Part shown: positions 10,475-21,611 of the stretch, piece after piece
Numbering within the stretch: the stretch's first letter is position 1
Layout of the letters: every line of letters starts with the position of its first letter
Origin: Epichloe hybrida
Lineage: Eukaryota > Ascomycota > Sordariomycetes > Hypocreales > Clavicipitaceae
Length of the DNA: 64,000 bases
Assembly (NCBI GenBank): GCA_019022495.1
Contig: JAFEKR010000004.1
Location: forward strand, 3,596,001 to 3,660,000
Reading direction: 5' to 3'
Notes under the pieces: model-generated
Seen by the model: the letters and a program-made list of their open reading frames with translations, nothing else
The model's database searches: none
Told to the model about the DNA's origin: nothing
Program-made: the position numbers and the translations under genes

Positions 10475-11875
10475 CTACTCCCATCGCTTCCATTCGTCGA
10501 CGAGCTTGCCCACTTGTTCCTCCTTCCAGGAGCTGCTCACGTTCGCGCGATCCAGCTTCACCAACTGATCATAAATGTCCTTTTCTTTCCTTCGCCTCTG
10601 CATCACCCTTTCTTCCAAATACTTGGGGTCATTCGCTTGACAAGACCGTCTAAAAATCTCCCTCATTCTGGCCGAGTACAGCTGGCACGTGGCAGATGGC
10701 AGTCTTTGTGGCTTCATGTAAAAGTTTCGTGCAATTACGTTTCCGTCGCCGAGTTTTGGTTTGACGACGTCTTCGAAACAGCTGCCACATACTGTAAACT
10801 CCCTGAGGAACTGCATCGTGTGCCAATATCCATTTATAACAGGTGTGTCCTCGCGGCATTTGGCGCCGACGGTGAGATGCCACAACTGTCGGGCCAAATC
10901 ATCCACATCAGGAGGCTTCTTGGCCACGAGGGCTTTATCTGACGTGGTTTCCAAGACGTCAAATAACAAGACAAACTCTTTTCTCTCTGGTGCAAAATGA
11001 AGAGCACATTTATCTGTTCTCGGCCGAGAGTCAAGTGGCTCAAAGACGCCAGTCAGGTTTGGCAGCAAGAGCTCGACGATTCTTGCACAATGGTAGCAGA
11101 CAGAGAAATTGTCAACTGGCAGCCGAGTGCGAGGGTCCTTGACCGTAAGCCAGCTCCGCGTAGCTTTCTTGCTGCCAGGACAAGGCTCTCTGTTGGATGC
11201 TGAGCCGACGTTGGCGACTTGTTGTAAAAGGCGAAGGTCGGGCACATCATCCTTGAGGGTGAGAAGCCAGGCTATTCTGTACCAAGGAGAGACACCGAAA
11301 TCACACGAGATCGGTTCGTCTGATGGCCGCAGTATCGGCTTAAAAAGGGTTCGATACCCAGACATCGCGAATATGGTACTGTAGCAAGTGGGACATATGT
11401 TGAAACTAGTATGCGGGAGCGTCAGCCAGTCCACCAGGCCCGCAATAGGCTTCTGCCGAGGGCACTCTGGCAAAATGTTGGCGCCATCCTTGCTGTGGTT
11501 TTCTGAGTAACGCCTGTATGCGCCCATAGACCTTTCGGTTGGTAATCCATCCTTCTCGGGATCAAACGGCGCTGGCGTCCAGGGCTGTGAAGTATTCACT
11601 GCTGCACATGTGGTAGATGTGCCATTGGTTGGATTAAGAGAACGCCCCGGTGGATAAATTGGGGATGGTTCTGGCATAGATAATCCCGACACTTCCGCTC
11701 CTTTTAGCTGTCTCACCTCGGATGGTGAACACCGTTTGCCCAAGCCCACGTCAGGTGGAGGATCGTCGTCAGGATATGGGAGCTGGGTCTTGGAAGCCCT
11801 CGCGGTTTGTTCTATTGGCCGAGACGCTGGTTTTGCAGCTTCTCCAAATGCCGCTTTGGACGCGTCGTATGCCAT
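10475..11875 (-). CDS. Conserved fungal-type protein with three CxxC pairs, probably 5'-truncated
   Basis: The family is not recognised with certainty. From the first ATG at 11875 the protein has 466 residues. It contains three spaced cysteine pairs (CPTCYSTIF, CYHCARIVE, CGSCFEDVV), suggestive of zinc binding, and ends in a basic, probably helical tail (QRRRKEKDIYDQLVKLDRAN). The same frame stays open upstream of this ATG for about 40 codons, reading KPAGRRDRRDETSRHSRSTS, an Arg/Ser-rich stretch. It then meets a stop exactly where the sequence changes to the TA-rich block at about 11,995. The original start is therefore probably missing. The function is unknown; whether the truncated gene is expressed cannot be told. 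Confidence 0.6.
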   Translation of the reverse strand: MAYDASKAAFGEAAKPASRPIEQTARASKTQLPYPDDDPPPDVGLGKRCSPSEVRQLKGAEVSGLSMPEPSPIYPPGRSLNPTNGTSTTCAAVNTSQPWTPAPFDPEKDGLPTERSMGAYRRYSENHSKDGANILPECPRQKPIAGLVDWLTLPHTSFNICPTCYSTIFAMSGYRTLFKPILRPSDEPISCDFGVSPWYRIAWLLTLKDDVPDLRLLQQVANVGSASNREPCPGSKKATRSWLTVKDPRTRLPVDNFSVCYHCARIVELLLPNLTGVFEPLDSRPRTDKCALHFAPERKEFVLLFDVLETTSDKALVAKKPPDVDDLARQLWHLTVGAKCREDTPVINGYWHTMQFLREFTVCGSCFEDVVKPKLGDGNVIARNFYMKPQRLPSATCQLYSARMREIFRRSCQANDPKYLEERVMQRRRKEKDIYDQLVKLDRANVSSSWKEEQVGKLVDEWKRWE

Positions 11876-12059
11876 TGCACTCGCTGCTGCTCCTGTTGCT
11901 TCTGCTGTAGTCAGAGGGAAAGTACTCGCCCGAGAAGTAGATCGGCTGTGTCGAGACGTTTCGTCTCTTCTGTCACGTCGACCCGCTGGCTTTGCTATAT
12001 ATTATATTATATCTTACTTTAACTTTATATAGCTTAAATAGTTATCCTATATTATAGTA

Positions 12060-13020
12060 TATAATTAGCTTCCTTACCTCTATATAAGACTTTACTTAAG
12101 GGTTACTTATTTTCTATAAGAGGAATATTTACCTCCTTGATTACGCTTTCCTTATTTACTCTATATAAGTTAATACTAACCTATAGGTAATAGGGCAGGA
12201 GAAAAGTACACTCCTAAATATAGTAATCCTTAGATTTATATTATAGGTAATATCTCTTCTAATAGCGTTTAGCTAACTTTACTTCTAATACCTATTTAGC
12301 TTATTATATATTTATAGTAAGCTTTAAACCCTTCTCCTTCTTAACTAGCCTATTTTATTTTCTTAATTAAGTCCTTACTACACACACCCTAGTTATTAGT
12401 ATATTACCCTTATAATTAGTCTAAGGTATAGGTTTAGCTAGCTATAGTTTATATTAAAACTAGTACTTATCCTCTATAGTAAGGGCCTTAATATTAACTA
12501 TAATCTTATAATACTATATAATAGCTATATACTATATACTCTAGCTAATACCCTAGCTTATACTAATTTCTTTTAAATACTTATTAATCGCTTATTAAAG
12601 CTTTACTAGCTTTATATTATCCCTCTAATAATTCTCTCTTACTAATAAGAGCTTCTTTATAAAGTAAATAAAGAATATAGAAAATAGCTTCCTTAAGCCT
12701 TATTTTATCTAGTTAAGTTCTATAAGGGCTATCTCTTACCTATATAAATTAGAGAATATAAACCTAAGGTATTCTAGGAATTTAGCTAGGTTAAAATTAT
12801 AAATACTACTTTATTTAAAGAAAGTAATTACCTAGGACTAGACTTTAAAGAATAAGTTCTAGTAAATAAATATTTACCTATTTTTATTAGTTTTAATAAA
12901 GTCCTTATTTACTTATAGCTTATATTCTATTAGGAACCTTTATATAGTAAATAAGGCCTTATTACTATTATATAGGTTACCTATAGGGATAGGTTTTTAT
13001 TTTACCCTAGGTATAGTTAA
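12060..13020 (-). mobile_element. Retrotransposon Gag relic (Ty3/gypsy-like), RIP-mutated
   Basis: On the minus strand one frame stays coherent from about 13,020 to 12,060, broken only by TAA/TAG. Its core reads FLEYLRFIFSNLYR*EIALI and then ELN*IK*GLRKLFSIFFIYF, matching the layout of retrotransposon Gag capsid domains (FLexLrxxFgdp..., Lrxlrqg...fxeFfxxFxrll). Pol-like sequence would be expected at lower coordinates but is absent, because ordinary-composition gene sequence begins at 11,995. It is a fragment; no LTR could be delimited. Family assignment is by motif shape only. Confidence 0.6.
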
Positions 13021-16000
13021 GACTAAGTTAAAGATAAGAGGTAAAGTAAGGTTTACTATTAAGGTATTAGGCTAGGCTATAATAGGTAATTAGGTTAAGA
13101 GTCTTATAGTGTTTATAGTTACTTATTATTAAAGGTATATAAGTTTTACTATTTACTTATTAAGTATAAGTTAAAGTGTCTTAAATTAAGCTTATTAAGC
13201 TACTAGTAATGCTATAGTATTAGATAAGGGAGTTATTATCCCCTAGCTAAGTTAGTCTTATAGTTAAAGCGTGTTTACTATATTTATTAATATATTTATT
13301 AGTGTTTCTATTATGTCTTTTAGTAGTTATTAAAAAGGACTAAAGGAAGTCTCTTAATTATTATAAACTAGCCCCTAGGTAACTATAATAAGGTATTAAT
13401 ATAGTATTAAGAGACTTAAGGAGAAAGGAGAAAGGGTAAGAGGCTATCCCTAGTAGTGCCCCTTATACCCCCTTAGCTACTTATATAAGCCTCCTTTCCT
13501 TACCCTAACTACTTCTATCACTCCTCTCTCTAACTACTATATAAATAATGCTTAGGCAAAGCCTAAGCCCTTACACTTACATTATAAGCCTAATAGCTAT
13601 ACTATAGCTATTAATAGTTACATAGGTAACTATTAATAGCCACGTTATAGCTATTAATAGTTATAACTAACTATATAAATAACTAATTCTAATTAATTAT
13701 ATATTCTTTACGCTAGCTAGCTAACTATGTAGCTGTTCCTAGTACTCTATCCGCTTAGTTAAGAGGGAAAACCCTTTGCTAGGAAGAAAAAACCCCTTGT
13801 ATCTATTAACAAGCTAGCGCTAACCCTCTTCTAGGTCTACACTATATTAGGTGTGATTAATTATAGGTGTTTAGTGCTAGCTTACGCTAGCCTTATCCTA
13901 AAGAAAATAAAAAAGAAAGGAAAAAGTGTAGTAGTAGTCTTAACTAGCTCCCTTTAGTGCTAGTCTAGTCTTACTTTAACTTAGCTTTATATCTCTTACT
14001 TTGCCCTAGGGTATAGTAAATTTAGATTTATAATAATAATTTACTTTTAACTCTTTTAGTGCCTTACTTTTTAGCTAAATCTAACCTAGCACTAGTCTAA
14101 ATATCTTATAAAGTCTAAGCATATAGTTTTATTTAATTATAGTAAGGGGTAAGTAATTTAGGCCTAGTAACTAGGCGGTTTTGCTCCTAGATTAGTTATA
14201 TGCTATTTATACGTTTACTTATCTTATACTTTATTTTCTAGCTAATATTATAGTTAGTTCCCCTCTCTCCCTCTCTTAAGTATAAAAGAGGGCTCCTCCC
14301 CCCTTAAGGTTCTAACCTTTTTCCTCTTCTTATAATAAATTTCCTATAGGTTCTTTTCTTTCCTATCCCTTTTAGGAGCTATTTAAGGCTTCTCTAGTCT
14401 AGTGCTAGTTTAAATACTAATATTTTACGTAGAAAAACGCGCTATAATATTACTAAGCTTTATAAGTACCTTATTTTTAGTGCTATTCTAGCTCTAATTT
14501 ACCTAGGAACTTATAACCTTAGATAAGTATCTAAGGAAGTCCCTAACCTAGAAGCAATTAGATTAAGTAAAGGTAAAAGGCCTAGAAGTAAGTTCCCTTT
14601 ACCTTTATTTCGCCCTGTTTTTAAGTCTAACCTAGGGTAGCTAGGTAAGCTATAAGAGATCTAGTGTGTGTCCTATAAGACATAATCTATTAAAAATAAG
14701 AGCTATTAGTGCTATAATATTATTAGTAAGTTAGTTTATTTCTAGTCTAAGGGTAAGGCTAATTTACATACAAAGGGGTAATATTTAACGCCTATTTTAA
14801 TTATTAAGTCTATAATTACATATATATTAAGGTAATATTAACTCCTACGCCTATTCTAAGCCTACTCTAGTGCTAATTTACTTATAGCTAAACGTCACTA
14901 GCTAGCAAGGGGAATATTAGTAATTAGTTAAGACCTAGGCTAGCATAGTTACTAGGAGTAATATAAGTAGTTTTACTCTAGCTTAGTAGTGGCTTTATTC
15001 TATAGCTAACTTTAATTATCTAGGCCCTAGAGAACTATATAGCTTAGGTTAAGAAACTCTATGCTAAAAACCACGCTAAGAAAAAACAGGGCGCTACTAT
15101 AGTAGGCCTAGACCTAGCTAGGTCTAGGTTTGTAGAGAAATAATATAATAAGGTTATCTTTTAGCTCTAGTGGCTTAATGCCTAAGTAGTAAAGATAAAC
15201 TAGCTCCTAGCTACTAGCCTATTAGCTAAGGGTAAGAGTAAGGTAATAGAGAATATAATCCCTATTTCTAAGGAGAAATAGGGCTGATTTTAGGTTAGTA
15301 AAGGGGCAGTAGTAAGCTAGTATAAAATAATACCTATAGCTTTTTAACTTAAAATTAATCTAATAACTATTCTAGACCTATAGTCTTCTTATTATAGTGT
15401 AATTCTACCTTATATCTAGCCTACCTCTATGGCTACACTATTTTACCTAGTGTCTCTCTCTAGTTATTTGCAGTGTCTGTTTATTAGTTAGTTTAGTTAC
15501 CTCTAGGGTAGCCTAGATCCTCCCCTAGTTTGTGTTAACTAAAGGCTAGGTCTTACGCTAATATGTAGTATTAGAGTCTTCTTATACTAAGGAATTACTT
15601 TATAATATATCTTACCTTTAGGGGATTATTTAGGGCTAGCCTTACCTCCTATGCATCTCTAGGCTATCTTATTTAGGGGCGTCTGTGGTTATAGTTAGCG
15701 TAGTTAATAATTATATAGTACTAGTCTTTAACTATATAACTATAGCTATATAAGGGCAAAGCTACCCTAGGAATATGCCTTTAGAAAAGGAACTTATTAA
15801 GGCTAATCTTTCCTATATATAATTATACTATTATAAAGAAAACATGCTTATTAAGCCTAGTGTAAAATTTCTAGATTTCCTTTAGGTTATAGGTAAGTAA
15901 GCAGTCCTTTATTAGCTCTCTCCTATGCCTATATTATCTCTATTATCTATTAAAATACTAGTCTTTCTATCTTTTCTTTTACTTCTTATATAGTTATATA

Positions 16001-16679
16001 TCTAGTTTATTATTAGCAAGTAAGGGTCTTTTTCTATATTATAGTACTATTTATACTAAGTTAGCTATGGCCTATATCTTGTTTATTATTTTACTAAGTA
16101 TAATCCTTTCCTTAAACTTTTGCTTTATCTTATTTAGGTAAAGGTCTAGGGGAGGGATATAGGTTTTAACTTTTAGCTAAGTAATTAGTATAGCCTTAAA
16201 CACTTTAGCTATAGTCTAAAGATAGGTTAATTAGTCTGCTATAAAACTTCTAACTATTCCTTATAATTTTCCTCCTTTCTTAGTTAGGGTATAATAGGCG
16301 CTTACCCTATAGGCAAGAATAGGCTAGACTACCTATGTGTATATAAGCTAGGCATCTCTAAAGCTAACGCCCTATGCTAACGCTACTAATATAAAGAGTG
16401 TAAGCTACTACTAGGCTAGTTTTCCTTTAAGGATGTTCTTATAAGCGCTTTAGTTAAGTTTCTTATTTACCTATACCCTAAGGAATTAGCATACTTCTAT
16501 TAGCGCTATTTCCTTTATAATAAGCTAGACCCTAGCCTATAGGGGCCTATAGGCCTTACTAAAGTATATAAGTTTAGTTTTTACTAGGTTAAACTTTACT
16601 CTTACCTCTTTTACCTATTCCTTATAAATCTTCTAAGTAGCCTTAAGTTTTCTCTAGGTTTACACTATATTTTTACTAA

Positions 16680-19200
16680 ATACTATAATATTTATATTAT
16701 TAGTAAATCTAATTACTACTATGCCTAGGATAGCCTAGAGGTATATATAAAGTTCTATAAAGTAAAGGAGAAAGAGAATTTGTAAAAGGGGAGATCCTTA
16801 TAGAGTACTAGCCTTAATCTTAAAGGGTCTAGAGAGTTCTTTATTAAAGCTAAGCTAGCTTATTCTATCCACTAGGAAGCTTTATATTATAGCTATTAGC
16901 TAGTAAGGGATTCCTATTAGGATTAGTAAGTAAATTAGGTATAGGTAGCTAACTCTATTAAAAGTAAATAAGATATTTATCTAGGTAAGTAAGGCAATTC
17001 TACCCTTACTCTAGGCCTCTTTTACACACTTTACTAAGACCCTAATTATAGTCTTTATTAACCTATTTATCCTATTCCCTATCTATAGCTCTAGGAGAAG
17101 TCCTTTTACCTTAGTAAAGGCTATAAGTCACTTTATAATTACTACTTCTATAATTTTTCCTATAATATTTAGTAAGGAGATAAGCCTCTAAGTATTAGCC
17201 CTCCTTATCTCTTTTATTATCTTACTTAGTTTCCTAATTACTACTACTCTAGTAGTCTAGAATTAAGCTAGGAAATACCTTACTTTAAGGATAGTGTTTA
17301 GGAGCTAAACTATAGCTTCTTTTACTAGCTTATTACAGGCCTTAATAAGGCTTACTAGGAGCTTATTATTACCTAGTGCTTTCTAGCTAGCTATATTTAA
17401 TATAATGTCTAATATCTTTTCTAGTCTAAACTAGTTATTATCTAGGAATAATATGTTATCTAGCTCTAGGAAGGTAAGGTCTAGGATTTAGGAGAGGTCT
17501 GCTATAGGCTTAGGGAAGAACCTTAGTGCTAGCACACTTGCTTTATCCTTATGTGTAGTAGCTAGGTTTAGGTTATTTTTAGTCCTTTCTAGCTCTAGTA
17601 GCCTAGGTAGTTCTAGGGGGGCCTAGCTTTAAAGCTAGGCCTATCTCTCTAGTCTTCACACTCCCCTATCCTTTCTTTATATATTAGCCTTTTATAAGGC
17701 ATCTCTCTATGTGTTTCTTCTCTTAGTTCTAATAACCTATTCTTAGTCCTTATTTACCTTAGTGTAAGCTTACTAGTTTACTTCTATTCTCTATTATCTC
17801 TATTATCTCTTTACTTATCTAGCTTTAGTAACTACCTCTTTAGCTATCCTTAACCACTATACCTCTAGGCTAGGGAGCCCCTAGGGCTTCTATAGGGCTA
17901 CCTTATCCGCTATTTATTAAAGGTTTATAATAAGCTAGGTAGCGTATATATCTATCCCTTCTTTGTCTTATAAATCTAAGGCGTTTTTAGGTTAAAAGCA
18001 TACCACTGCCTCTGCCTTTGCGTACGGTTTATCTATTATATTCCACGTGTGTCTAAGGGCCCGCGGGATGTTATCTTATAGGCTAGTAAAGATACTAATT
18101 AGCTATAGGATATAGTTAGATTTAGTAAGGTCTTTTACTCCTTTATAGTAAACTTAGATATCTAGGGTTACCTACGCTAGGTCTATAGTACTATCCTTAT
18201 TATCCTTATATTATCTAGTTAGTTCCCCTTAGGGCATTACTAGTCTAAGCCTTTACTAGCTTATAAGTTCTAGTAGCTTATTTACTTTATTAGTAGTTTT
18301 ATCTAGCCTATCCTAGAGGGGATACTTTTAGTTAAAATCTCTTATAAATACGCTCTAGTTACGTGATATCTTTATATTAATGTCTTATATAGGGGTGTTC
18401 TAGTTATTACTATAACCTTCTAAATAAAGGGAATAAATATTAATCCTATGAATTTTCACTAGTAACTAGTTAAGCCCTCCTTAGGCTAACTATAACCCTA
18501 TATTATGTTTCTTATTAATATATATAGCGTTATACTTATTATAGTATGTAAGTTAAAACTAGGTAAGGCCTAGTGTAAGGGGCTATAGATATTTTATATA
18601 TTCTTACTCTTAGATTACTATTATATCTATATTAGTTTAGTAATAGAGCGTAATATATATTAAGCTATCCTTTTTATTTATATTTTAAAAGAGAACTTAT
18701 AATATTACTATATTAATTAGGGGGGTAGTAGTAGGTCTTAGCTATCCTATGCTAGTTTTATTCTAGCCCTAAGTTATTTTACGTAGTACTTAATGCTCCT
18801 AGCTCTTAGCTATTTAGTGCTTTACTTTATATTTATAGGTTAACCCCTTTTTTTTCCTATTATTACTATAGGTTCTATAGCTATGCTAGCTCTCTCTTAG
18901 GCTAGAGCTAGGTTCTTACTAAGGGAGCTAGAGGTAAAGCGGGATAGTTATTCTAGGTAACTAGCCTTTACTATATTTTACTTCTCTTTTAGTACTAAGT
19001 AGTCTCTAGACTAGGCTAGGTATAGTCTAGAGTATAGGATATAGTTTTCCTTAAGTTATCTATTTATTATTAGGTATAATGCCTTACTATCTTTATACTA
19101 GCTAGCTCTGCACTTACTATACCTTAGTATTACCTTATAAAACTTAGTAATATATCCTATTTAAAAGTAGTTATAGCACTATCTAGGTTATAAGGTCTTA
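16680..19200 (-). mobile_element. Tad1-like non-LTR (LINE) retrotransposon, RIP-inactivated
   Basis: Minus-strand reading recovers the domains in LINE order. Near 19,060-19,190 lies a pair of CCHC knuckles in which most Cys and His codons have become Tyr (CYNYF*IGYITKFY, then YSKCRAS*YKDSKALY). Near 18,600-18,625 an endonuclease-like IVI*E occurs, compared with IxxQEPW. From 17,135 to 16,680 a continuous reverse-transcriptase frame runs INILFTFNRVSYLYL (motif A), GIPY*LIAII*SFLVDR, then TL*GSPLLQILFLLYF, and ends with FTNNINIIVF where FADD is expected. D-to-N and Q-to-stop changes are RIP products. The true ends lie beyond these coordinates (roughly 15-20 kb). It cannot encode active proteins. 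Confidence 0.85.
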
Positions 19201-21061
19201 TTATATAGTTTAGTTTAAAATAGCTTTACTTTAAAGACTATTTTATCTTAGTATATCTTATTAGTATCTTTAACTTTAGCTAGTCTAAGAATTAGGGTGG
19301 TTTACTAGGCATTCTTGCCTTAGGGGTGTCTTATAGTTACCTTAATTATATTTACTTTATTTACTTTTCTAATTTCTATTACTAGGTTCTTAATAGATAT
19401 ATACTTTATTAGGAAACCCTTAATAATAACGCTAAGTATATAGTAGTAAATAGCTACCTCTAGGCTAAACACTTTAGTAATTTATTTTTAGTTTTCTTTA
19501 TACTATATTATATTTCCTTTAAAGGTAATAATTATATCCTTACTAAGGAGTCTTCTAGCTACTACTACTAAGGCTTGCCTAATAGCTTTATTTATAGCTA
19601 TAACTATATCTTCTACACCCCTAGACTAAAGTAATTCTTATATAGTGTTTCCTTTTATAAGTACTTCTTTATATTATTTTCTAGGGACTTAGAGAGGGGG
19701 GGGGTTAGTATTTAGTTATTTTAGGGTAGGCCTAGCTATAATACTAGCCTAGGTTAGGGAGTTATTATCTTTAGCTTCCTCCCTAATAGCCTCCTTAAGG
19801 GCTATTTTTAATGCTTCTTTAGTAATATAGATATTACTATTATTAGTGTTTATAGTTCTTATTTTAGCTTAGGCGTGGTTTACTACCTAGTTAGCTATAG
19901 TAAGTGTAATATACTACACTTAGGTAACTTTATTACTTAGGATAAGGCTAGTAATCTTATTATAATATTTTATATCTTTAGGGTATGTAAATTAGTTCTA
20001 GTTTACTATTAGGTTATCTTTACTCCTTTAGATATTAAACTATCCTATTCCTATATTTAGGTAGTAGCTACTCTAAGCTAGCCCCCCTAAGCCTATATTA
20101 ATTACTATTAGTATCTTATTTGCACTCTTACTACTAGCTCTATTATAGTGTGATATTATAGGGGGGGAGAAATAAAGGCAAGGATTTTGAATATTAATGT
20201 GATTTGTATTTTAGAGGCAATTCCAAACCTTAGGGTTAGTGCGGAAAAGTATGCAAAGGTTCTAATTAATTATAGATTAGTTAATTGCGTTATAGCTATA
20301 AGCGTAGCTATAACCATGCCACTAGTAATTAGGTAAGCAAGCTACCCTATACGCGGGTTACCCTATAGCTATCTTTAATAGCGATTTTCTCTTTAACTAG
20401 AGGTTATATAAAAGTCTTACATATAGCAAATTAAAGCTAGAAGATAAGGCTTTTATTTAATATAAGAATATTTTTTAGACTAAAATTTAGGATATATAGG
20501 TTACTAGTTTATATAGTAATAAGTTAATTTTTAGGATTTTATATATAAATGAATTTTATAGAAAATAAAAAGTAGCCTATAAGACCTCTTTAGTAGTCTA
20601 GATTTACTAATATGGTTAGTAGGTATATAAGAGGAAGAAGATCTTTTTAATCTAGCTAGATAGCTAGGCCTCTTAATCTAATAGCTACATTGCCTGTATA
20701 ATATCACTAAAATCAATTCTATTGCTTTATTAGCTATTATAAAAGTATTCTAAATTAAATTTAATTAGTTAATAACTACTACAAACTTCCGTTATGTTAC
20801 GTTAAATATTTAACGTGGTGGTTTTACTAGTCCCTAACCGTAGAGCTGCACTTATACAGCTGTTGCCAACTGGCAACTAGCTCCCTACATTTCACTAAGT
20901 ATAACTCTTATTTATTAAAGTTAGGTTATTATCTAATATTACTCTAGCGGATTAGGTAGTTCTCTCTCTTATATTACTCTTAGGTAACTAGTAAGAGAAG
21001 CTTTAGAATTATAAGAATAATAGTAACTAGGTAAGAGATATAAGGGCTCTAGTACATTAAC

Positions 21062-21470
21062 CAGAGCTTTACACTCGTGTAGTGTAGTTTTTTGTGTAGT
21101 TTTTTTGTTTAATTTTATATCTAGCTAGTTATTAAAGTTATTATCCTAAAAATCACGTAATCCTATAGAGTAAAATTCTAAGAAAAATACTATATATAAA
21201 TGTGGGCCCGAAAGTGGGCCCTAGGCCCGCAAATTGGAAATACTACATTTGTAGTGTTTTTTAAGTGCTAAAATGTAGTGAAATGTAGTTTTTCTAATTT
21301 ATGGGCGAAGGATCCACTTTCAGACCCACTTTTATATATAACTACACTGTAGTTTTTAAGTTAGCTATCTAAAAATAGAAGTTTTATATCTATATGTATT
21401 TTCTAAGATTAGATATTAATTATTTGTTAGAAAAAAAAAACTACAAGATGTAGTGTAGTGCAAAGCTCTG
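21062..21470. mobile_element. hAT-like MITE with 8-bp target-site duplication
   Basis: The left end reads CAGAGCTTTACACTCGTGTA. The right end is its near-perfect inverse (…CACTACAAAGCTCTG in mirror sense, with GTAGTGTAGTG subterminal words). The flanks are ACATTAAC at 21054-21061 and ATATTAAC at 21471-21478, an 8-bp duplication with one CA-to-TA change typical of RIP. CAGAG termini plus 8-bp duplications are hallmarks of the hAT superfamily. At 409 bp with no open frame it is non-autonomous. Confidence 0.8.
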
Positions 21471-21611
21471 ATATTAACTAAAGCTTACTAGGTCTAAGTG
21501 TATTATATATATAAGTTACTAGCTTATAGCTAGTAGCTTACTAGCGTTATGTAAACTTAGCCCTAGAGCGTAGCTTGTCTGCGATGTGCGCTAGTGTACC
21601 TGTGTTATAAG

